Assembly (NCBI GenBank): GCA_947458345.1
Contig: CANHBU010000167.1
Coordinates: forward strand, 1-5,293
Length of the DNA stretch: 5,293 bases
Source: Comamonadaceae bacterium
Lineage (GTDB): Bacteria; Pseudomonadota; Gammaproteobacteria; Burkholderiales; Burkholderiaceae_C
Direction of reading: 5' to 3'
This document shows positions 1 to 4,429 of this stretch, piece after piece. The notes beneath the pieces are model-generated. The model was not told the DNA's origin. It was given only the letters and a program-made list of their open reading frames with translations, and did not search any database. The translations under genes were made by a program, and so were the position numbers. The number at the start of each line of letters is the position of its first letter. The stretch's first letter is position 1.

Positions 1-1998
1 ATGCACTGGATGGGCTTCACGCTCAACACGGTCACGCTGCTGTCGCTGTCGCTCGTCATCGGCATCTTGGTGGACGACGCCATCGTCGAGATCGAAAACA
101 TCATGCGCCACCTGCGCATGGGCAAGCCGCCTTTCGAGGCGGCGATGGAGGCGGCCGACGAGATCGGTCTGGCGGTCATTGCCACGACCTTCACGCTGAT
201 TGCGGTCTTCCTGCCCACGGCTTTCATGAGCGGCATTGCGGGCAAGTTTTTCAAGCAATTTGGCTGGACCGCCTCGCTGGCCGTGTTTGCCTCCTTGGTG
301 GTGGCGCGCGTGCTCACGCCCATGATGGCCGCTTACCTGCTCAAGCCCATCGTGGCGGCCGAGCGCGAGCCGCGCTGGCTGGGCTACTACATGACGGCGG
401 CGCGCTGGTGTCTGCGCCACCGCCTCGTGACCCTGCTGGCCTCGGGCGCCTTCTTTGTCGGTTCATTGGCCCTTATTCCCCTGCTGCCCACCGGCTTTAT
501 CCCGCCCGATGACAACTCGCAGACCCAGGTCTATCTGGAGCTGCCGCCGGGCTCGACGCTGCAGCAAACGCGTCAGAGCGCCGAGCAGGCGCGCGTTTTG
601 CTGATGAAGGTTCAGCACGTCAAGAGCGTCTACACCACCATCGGGGGCGGCAGCGCCGGCAGTGACCCCTTTGTCAGCGCCGGTGCGGCCGAGGCGCGCA
701 AGGCGACCTTGACGATCGCCCTGAGCGAGCGGGGCCAGCGCCCACGCAAGCAGGTGATTGAGGCCGATATCCGACTTGCGATGCAGGACCTGCCGGGTGT
801 GCGCAGCAAGGTGGGCCTGGGCGGTTCGGGCGAAAAGTATGTGCTGGTGCTCACCGGCGACGACCCCCTGGCTTTGCAGCAGGCGGCCTTGGCGGTGGAG
901 AAGGACTTGCGCACGCTGCCCGGCCTGGGGCAGATCGCCTCGACGGCCAGCCTGGTGCGCCCCGAGATCGCGGTGCGCCCTGACTTTGCCCGCGCTGCCG
1001 ATCTGGGCGTGAGCAGCGCTGCGATCGCGCAGACTCTGCGCGTGGCCACCTTGGGCGATTACGAGGCGCAATTGCCCAAACTCAATGTGTCGCAGCGCCA
1101 GGTGCCCATCGTGGTGCAACTCGAGGAGGCTGCACGCAAGGACCTGTCACTGATCGAGCGCCTGATGGTGCCCGGCAGCCGCGGCCCGGTCATGCTTTCG
1201 CAGGTGGCCAGCGTCGAGGTCACGGGCGGCCCCGCCGTGATCGACCGCTACGACCGCCAGCGCAACGTCAATTTTGAGATCGAGCTGTCGGGCACGCCGC
1301 TGGGCGAGGTCACGCAGGCGGTGCAAAAGCTGCCCACCATCGTCAACCTGCCGCCCGGGGTCAAGGTGGTCGAGGTGGGCGATGCCGAGGTCATGGGCGA
1401 GCTCTTTGCCAGCTTCGGCCTGGCCATGGGCGTGGGCGTGCTGTGCATCTACATCGTGCTGGTGCTGCTGTTCCAGGGCTTTTTGCATCCGCTGACCATC
1501 CTGGCTGCCCTGCCGTTGTCGCTCGGTGGCGCCTTCGTGGGTTTGCTGCTGGCGCAAAAGAGCTTTTCCATGCCCTCGCTGATCGGTCTGATCATGCTCA
1601 TGGGCGTGGCCACCAAGAACTCGATTTTGTTGGTTGAGTACGCCATCGTGGCCCGGCGCGGCCGGCCTGCGGCCGATGGCCAGCCGGCGATCGCGCCCCT
1701 GTCGCGCTGGGATGCGCTGCTCGATGCCTGCCACAAGCGGGCCCGTCCGATCGTGATGACCACCATTGCGATGGCCGCGGGCATGTTGCCCATTGCCGCG
1801 GGCTGGGGTTCGGCCGATGTGAGCTTTCGCTCGCCCATGGCGATTGCGGTCATCGGCGGATTGCTCACCAGCACCGTGCTCAGTCTGCTGGTCATCCCGG
1901 TGGTCTTTACCTACCTCGATGACCTGGGCCAGTGGACCGCGCGCCTGTTGCGCCGGCGCCCCGCTGCGGGCGCAGTCGCACCGGCCGATACGCCTTAG
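1..1998 (+). CDS. RND-family (AcrB/HAE1-like) multidrug efflux pump permease, C-terminal part; 5' end outside window
   Basis: Inner-membrane proton/drug antiporter subunit of a tripartite efflux pump, which normally works with a periplasmic adaptor and an outer-membrane channel. The 665 visible residues open in transmembrane helix 4. The proton-relay pair D25-D26 in GILVDDAIVEIEN matches AcrB D407/D408. Helices 4-7 follow (about 10-32, 57-77, 88-116, 141-161), then a periplasmic porter/docking region (about 162-465), then helices 8-12 (about 468-492, 494-518, 524-549, 583-602, 611-638). K539 in GVATKNSILLVEYA matches the AcrB helix-10 lysine K940. From the DD pair to the C-terminus there are 639 residues, against 641 in AcrB, so this end is complete. 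About 380 residues are missing upstream, and the ATG at position 1 is almost surely an internal Met. The substrate cannot be told; a metal pump is less likely than a drug-type pump. The TAG stop overlaps the stop of the convergent rfaE2 gene. Confidence 0.95.
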   Translation: MHWMGFTLNTVTLLSLSLVIGILVDDAIVEIENIMRHLRMGKPPFEAAMEAADEIGLAVIATTFTLIAVFLPTAFMSGIAGKFFKQFGWTASLAVFASLVVARVLTPMMAAYLLKPIVAAEREPRWLGYYMTAARWCLRHRLVTLLASGAFFVGSLALIPLLPTGFIPPDDNSQTQVYLELPPGSTLQQTRQSAEQARVLLMKVQHVKSVYTTIGGGSAGSDPFVSAGAAEARKATLTIALSERGQRPRKQVIEADIRLAMQDLPGVRSKVGLGGSGEKYVLVLTGDDPLALQQAALAVEKDLRTLPGLGQIASTASLVRPEIAVRPDFARAADLGVSSAAIAQTLRVATLGDYEAQLPKLNVSQRQVPIVVQLEEAARKDLSLIERLMVPGSRGPVMLSQVASVEVTGGPAVIDRYDRQRNVNFEIELSGTPLGEVTQAVQKLPTIVNLPPGVKVVEVGDAEVMGELFASFGLAMGVGVLCIYIVLVLLFQGFLHPLTILAALPLSLGGAFVGLLLAQKSFSMPSLIGLIMLMGVATKNSILLVEYAIVARRGRPAADGQPAIAPLSRWDALLDACHKRARPIVMTTIAMAAGMLPIAAGWGSADVSFRSPMAIAVIGGLLTSTVLSLLVIPVVFTYLDDLGQWTARLLRRRPAAGAVAPADTP

Positions 1999-2486
1999 CT
2001 CTGACGGATCTTGCGCACCAGGGCCGAGGTTGAGTAGCCCTGCACCAGGTCGATGGCCAGGGCCCGGCCGCCATAGCTTTGCACCACCGCGCTTTCGGGC
2101 AGGCGACTCATGTCGTAGTCGCCGCCTTTGACCAGCACGTCGGGGCGCACTTGCTCGATCAGCTCGAGCGGGGTGTTCTCATCGAACCAGGTCACCAGGT
2201 CCACGGATTCGAGCGCGGCCATCATGATGGCGCGGTCGACCTCGTCGTTGAGCGGGCGATCGGGCCCCTTGCCCAGCCGCCGCGCTGACGCATCGGTGTT
2301 CAGGGCCACCAGCAAACTGGCGCCGAGCGCGCGCGCCTGCGCCAGATAGGTCACGTGGCCGCGGTGGAGCACGTCGAACACGCCGTTGCTCATGACCAGC
2401 GGGCGCGGCAGGCTCGCCAGTGGCGCCGCCAACTGCTCGCGCCCGACGATCTTGGCCAGGAAGGCCGGTTCGCCTGCTGCGCTCAC
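1995..2486 (-). CDS. rfaE2: D-glycero-beta-D-manno-heptose 1-phosphate adenylyltransferase (RfaE2/HldE C-terminal domain type)
   Basis: Cytoplasmic nucleotidyltransferase that uses ATP to convert heptose 1-phosphate into ADP-heptose, the precursor of LPS inner-core heptose. The protein has 163 residues, typical of the stand-alone form; in E. coli this activity is the C-terminal half of bifunctional HldE. Visible motifs: NGVFDVLHRGHV at 34-45 with the nucleotide-binding HxGH (H41-H44), VKGGDY at 119-124, and GYSTSALVRKI at 150-160 in place of the usual STT-type motif. The common NGCFD cysteine is Val here. The GTG start at 2486-2484 was chosen because it overlaps the upstream gene's TGA (GTGA) and gives about 30 residues before NGVFD, as in homologues. 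No clear ribosome-binding site precedes it, so translational coupling is likely. The other candidate, the Met at residue 32, would cut into the core strand. The TAA stop at 1995-1997 overlaps the convergent RND stop. A related glycerol-phosphate cytidylyltransferase is much less likely. Confidence 0.93.
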   Translation of the reverse strand: MSAAGEPAFLAKIVGREQLAAPLASLPRPLVMSNGVFDVLHRGHVTYLAQARALGASLLVALNTDASARRLGKGPDRPLNDEVDRAIMMAALESVDLVTWFDENTPLELIEQVRPDVLVKGGDYDMSRLPESAVVQSYGGRALAIDLVQGYSTSALVRKIRQS

Positions 2487-3334
2487 GCGAGTTCGGGCGG
2501 CGGCGCCAGGCGAGCCATGAGCTGCTTGCGAAAGCGGTTGAGCTCCTGCACGGTGGCAAAGCTCTGGTTCATCAGCAGGCCCATGTTGTGCAAGATGCGC
2601 TCGACCACCTTGGTTTCCCATTCGGCGTCGAACTTGATCTGCTGGCTCAGCCAATGCTCGAGCCACTGGGGGTCGGGCAGCCGCGACTGGATGGTGTCGC
2701 GCGGAAACAGCGCTTTGTTGACGTGCAAGTTGGTCGGATGCAGCGCCTGGGCCGTGCGTTTGGCGCTGGCCATGAGCACGCCCACCTTGCTGAAGGCCGC
2801 ACGGGCCTCGTCGCCAAAGTGGCCAATGGCACGCTTCATGTAGCGCAGATAGGCCCCGCCGTGGCGCGCCTCGTCCTGGCTGAGCTGGGTGTAGATGTGC
2901 CGAATGACCGGCTCGGTATGCCATTGGGCGGCGCGCCGGTACCAGTGGTTGAGCCGGATCTCGCCGCAAAAGTGCAGCATCAAGGTTTCCAGTGCCGGCG
3001 CTGGCTCGAACTCGAAGCGCACCTCGTGCAACTCCTGCTCTGTGGGCGCCAGCTCAGGGCGAAAGCGGCGCAGGTATTCGATCAGCACGAGGGCGTGTTT
3101 TTGCTCCTCGAAAAACCAGATCGACATGAAGGCCGAGAAATCGCTGTCTGCACGGTTGTCGCGCAAGAACATTTCGGTGGCTGGCAGCGCCGCCCATTCG
3201 GTGATCGCGTTCATCTTGACCGTCAGCGCCTGCTCGTCGGTCAGCAGGGTGTTGTCAAATTGGGCCCACGGAATGTCTTTATCCATGTCCCAGCGGACGG
3301 ATTCCAACTGCTTGAACAATTCAGGATAGAGCAT
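2483..3334 (-). CDS. Ferritin-like di-iron protein, acyl-ACP-desaturase-like, function unknown
   Basis: Predicted soluble, mainly helical protein of 283 residues with no signal peptide or membrane helix. It shows the complete ligand pattern of a carboxylate-bridged di-iron centre: a first-helix Glu (E46, or possibly E54), EEQKH at 76-80 (E77 and H80), E125 in FCGEIRLNHWYRRAA, and DEARH at 154-158 (E155 and H158). The two ExxH motifs and their spacing resemble acyl-ACP desaturases and related ferritin-like oxidases more than iron-storage ferritins, which are shorter. About 125 residues follow the last ligand and carry no motif I recognise. The ATG start is preceded by GAGGA at a 5-nt spacing. 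It is the first gene of an operon with rfaE2 (4-bp overlap) and is divergent from the glutathione peroxidase gene. The di-iron site is a confident reading; the substrate (fatty acyl, aldehyde, peroxide or other) is not known. Confidence 0.88.
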   Translation of the reverse strand: MLYPELFKQLESVRWDMDKDIPWAQFDNTLLTDEQALTVKMNAITEWAALPATEMFLRDNRADSDFSAFMSIWFFEEQKHALVLIEYLRRFRPELAPTEQELHEVRFEFEPAPALETLMLHFCGEIRLNHWYRRAAQWHTEPVIRHIYTQLSQDEARHGGAYLRYMKRAIGHFGDEARAAFSKVGVLMASAKRTAQALHPTNLHVNKALFPRDTIQSRLPDPQWLEHWLSQQIKFDAEWETKVVERILHNMGLLMNQSFATVQELNRFRKQLMARLAPPPELA

Positions 3335-3379
3335 GGCAGTCCTCGCGCGGCCCAGCGGCCAAAAAGCCCAGCAATTTTA
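3329..3379 (-). promoter_or_regulatory. Ribosome-binding site and candidate -10 for the di-iron protein/rfaE2 operon
   Basis: On the minus strand GAGGA lies 5 nt before the ATG at 3334, a good Shine-Dalgarno sequence. Further upstream TAAAAT (plus-strand 3374-3379) is a near-consensus -10 hexamer. The -35 position 17 bp away, AGGACG (plus-strand 3397-3402), matches TTGACA only in its central GAC. If real, transcription would start near 3367, leaving a leader of about 33 nt. The promoter part is a guess from sequence; the ribosome-binding site is clear. Confidence 0.4.
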
Positions 3380-3406
3380 GGCCTTGCTGCCCGCTTCGTC
3401 CTGACT

Positions 3407-3421
3407 GGGTTACAGTAACCC
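3407..3421. promoter_or_regulatory. Perfect 15-bp palindrome, candidate operator between divergent genes
   Basis: GGGTTACAGTAACCC has two perfect 7-base arms (GGGTTAC and GTAACCC) around a single central A. It lies in the 195-bp region between the divergent di-iron-protein operon and the glutathione peroxidase gene, about 110 bp before the peroxidase start and about 28 bp upstream of the candidate -10 of the minus-strand operon. Symmetry and position fit a dimeric regulator acting on one or both genes. No T-rich tract follows and it sits upstream of both genes, so it is not a terminator. The regulator is not identifiable from this window. Confidence 0.5.
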
Positions 3422-3516
3422 GACGGTTGGGACTGTCAGGATTAATTGACGCTGCCGTTTGTGGACCTGGGCGACCCCGCGAAATCGCCGCCGCCTGCGC
3501 AGCGGTTTGACACGCC

Positions 3517-3522
3517 AAGGAG
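3517..3522 (+). promoter_or_regulatory. Strong ribosome-binding site deciding the peroxidase start
   Basis: AAGGAG lies 7 nt before the ATG at 3530. It decides this start over the in-frame TTG at 3446, which has no comparable site and would bury the signal peptide behind 28 extra residues. Confidence 0.85.
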
Positions 3523-3529
3523 AGCTCTG

Positions 3530-4108
3530 ATGTATCGCTCGATCAATCGCTGGGTTTGCACGTTGGGCGCCTTGTGGGCGCTCTTGTCGCCCGCAGCCCA
3601 CGCCCAGCCGGCCAAGGACTCAGCCCAGTCTTGCCCACCTTTGCTGCAGCACACCATGGCCCGCTTGCAGGACGAAAAGCCGCAGCCCCTGTGCCAGTAC
3701 AGCGGCAAGGTGCTGCTGGTGGTCAATACCGCCAGTTTCTGCGGTTTTACGCCCCAATACGCGGGGCTCGAAGCGCTGCATGCCCGCTACAAGGACCAGG
3801 GCTTCGTGGTCTTGGGTTTTCCCTCCAATGACTTTGCCCAGGAGCGCGGCAGCAACAAGGACATTGCGGAGTTTTGCGAAAACACCTTCGGCGTCAAATT
3901 CCCGATGTTCACCAAGACGGTGGTGACCGGTCGCGACGCCCACCCTTTTTACAAGCGCCTGGCCAGCGAGGCCGGTGCCTCGCCGCGCTGGAATTTCTAC
4001 AAATACCTGATCGGCAAAGACGGAAAAGTGGCGGGCAGTTACGGCTCGACCACCAGTCCTCAGGATCCTCGTCTGGTCAAACAAATCGAGCAACTTGTGG
4101 CAAAATAA
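3530..4108 (+). CDS. Exported Cys-type glutathione/thioredoxin peroxidase (GPx family)
   Basis: Thiol peroxidase that reduces hydrogen peroxide or organic hydroperoxides, probably in the periplasm. The protein has 192 residues. A signal peptide is evident: basic start, hydrophobic stretch about 8-22, and AHA|Q cleavage after A25. The GPx domain carries NTASFCGFTPQYAGLE at 66-81 with peroxidatic C71 (Cys, not selenocysteine). Q104 in FAQERGS and W154-N155 in WNF complete the Cys-Gln-Trp-Asn catalytic tetrad. C116 in EFCENTFGVKFPMF aligns with the resolving Cys of thioredoxin-dependent plant GPx enzymes, so the reductant may be a thioredoxin-like protein instead of glutathione. The usual FPCNQF is FPSNDF (S99), and QEPG is QERG. 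Two further cysteines, C35 and C55, lie between the signal peptide and the domain. The ATG was chosen for its AAGGAG ribosome-binding site (3517-3522, 7 nt before the start) and intact signal peptide. A 28-residue extension to a TTG at 3446 was rejected. Confidence 0.95.
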   Translation: MYRSINRWVCTLGALWALLSPAAHAQPAKDSAQSCPPLLQHTMARLQDEKPQPLCQYSGKVLLVVNTASFCGFTPQYAGLEALHARYKDQGFVVLGFPSNDFAQERGSNKDIAEFCENTFGVKFPMFTKTVVTGRDAHPFYKRLASEAGASPRWNFYKYLIGKDGKVAGSYGSTTSPQDPRLVKQIEQLVAK

Positions 4109-4120
4109 CTGAGCAGTCAC

Positions 4121-4142
4121 AAAATGACCGTCCGGTCACTTT
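4121..4142. promoter_or_regulatory. TetR/AcrR-type inverted-repeat operator candidate
   Basis: Perfect 6-base arms TGACCG (4125-4130) and CGGTCA (4133-4138) flank a 2-bp centre. After one mismatch, symmetry resumes with AAA (4121-4123) against TTT (4140-4142), and one more C/G pair outside (4120 and 4143). GACC...GGTC half-sites with a 2-bp centre and AT flanks are common for TetR-family repressors. It starts 12 bp after the peroxidase stop and ends 34 bp before the ATG at 4177. A weak -10-like CAAAAT (4120-4125) overlaps its left edge. As an RNA hairpin it would give only a short stem with a weak T-run, so a terminator is less likely. No regulator gene is in the window. Confidence 0.5.
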
Positions 4143-4176
4143 GGATCTGCTGCGCATCGACTCAATGGAGACAAGG

Positions 4177-4428
4177 ATGAACCGCTCCGGTTTTAACGCC
4201 GCCACTGGCTCGCGGGCTCGGCTCGCCGGCCCGATGGGTAGCGCCTGCCGCCCGGTGAATTCCTTGGGCCGCTCACGGGTTTTGATGGGCTTTCAAAATA
4301 CACAGTTTTCGTTGCGAAGTCTTCCGGCGCCGCATGGCCTGGTTGCAAGCTCGGGGTGTTTCTCCTCCTCCCTCCCTCCCTTTATTGCCTCGGGGCGCTT
4401 CGCAACATCTTTCTCATCGGGCGCGTGA
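4177..4428 (+). CDS. Doubtful small ORF, 83 aa, no recognised family
   Basis: The ATG at 4177 has a good ribosome-binding site (GGAG at 4167-4170, 6 nt spacing) and sits 34 bp after the TetR-type inverted repeat. The TGA at 4426-4428 ends one base before the ATG at 4430 of the flavoprotein, an arrangement seen with translational coupling. Against it, the product is very rich in Ser, Gly, Ala and Arg, has no Asp or Glu, shows no domain or signal I recognise, and from about 4265 loses the strong third-position GC bias of the neighbours. It could be a leader ORF, the remnant of a gene whose 5' signals survive, or chance. An in-frame ATG at 4165 would add four residues. Confidence 0.2.
   Translation: MNRSGFNAATGSRARLAGPMGSACRPVNSLGRSRVLMGFQNTQFSLRSLPAPHGLVASSGCFSSSLPPFIASGRFATSFSSGA
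4361..4383. repeat. Polypyrimidine tract; G-run motif on the minus strand
   Basis: A 23-nt run contains only C and T. It includes two CC units followed by three CCC units (4370-4372, 4374-4376, 4378-4380), all separated by single T residues. The minus strand therefore carries three GGG and two GG runs with one-base loops, enough for a two-tier G-quadruplex, while a three-tier form would need a bulge. It lies 47 bp before the flavoprotein start and could affect its expression or simply be a slippage-prone low-complexity tract. Confidence 0.5.
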
Positions 4429-4429
4429 G

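Larger units (their letters stand above)
4109..4429. other. 321-bp intergenic region, mostly non-coding
   Basis: No convincing conserved gene lies here. From left to right it holds a TetR-type inverted repeat (4121-4142), a ribosome-binding site and ATG opening an 83-codon ORF of doubtful reality (4177-4428), a GC-rich hairpin (4213-4233), a more AT-rich patch around 4280-4320, and a polypyrimidine tract (4361-4383). Third-position GC is high to about 4265 and then falls, unlike the flanking genes. No terminator with a proper U-tract follows the peroxidase gene. The region most likely carries the promoter of the downstream flavoprotein, but I see no confident -35/-10 pair. Confidence 0.6.

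Noticed and set aside
463..1119. 218-codon minus-strand ORF inside the RND gene
   Set aside because: Antisense shadow of a well-recognised RND coding frame; His/Gln/Arg/Ala-rich product typical of reversed GC-rich coding DNA.
1147..1734. 195-codon minus-strand ORF inside the RND gene
   Set aside because: Antisense shadow over conserved transmembrane helices; composition is biased and no family is recognisable.
2487..2969. Upstream extension of the rfaE2 frame
   Set aside because: This part of the open frame overlaps the di-iron gene out of frame; the GTG at 2486 gives the normal family length.
3357..3383. Imperfect inverted repeat GGCCnAAAA/TTTTnGGCC
   Set aside because: Short arms with a mismatch and a 9-nt core; it overlaps the candidate -10 and is readily explained by that AT-rich element.
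2420..3418. 332-codon plus-strand ORF opposite the di-iron protein gene
   Set aside because: Longer than the real gene but antisense to a frame with complete di-iron ligands; its own product has no recognisable domain.
3446..3451. TTGACG as a -35 box for the peroxidase gene
   Set aside because: No -10-like hexamer occurs 15-19 bp downstream.
3446..3529. 28-residue N-terminal extension of the peroxidase to a TTG start
   Set aside because: The ATG at 3530 has a strong ribosome-binding site and begins a clear signal peptide.
3620..4120. 166-codon minus-strand ORF over the peroxidase gene
   Set aside because: Antisense shadow of a GPx gene with all catalytic residues identified.
4334..4429. 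Upstream in-frame extension of the flavoprotein to ATG 4334
   Set aside because: Translates the polypyrimidine tract into Pro/Ser/Leu, lacks the third-position GC bias of the gene, and relatives start shortly before the Rossmann motif.
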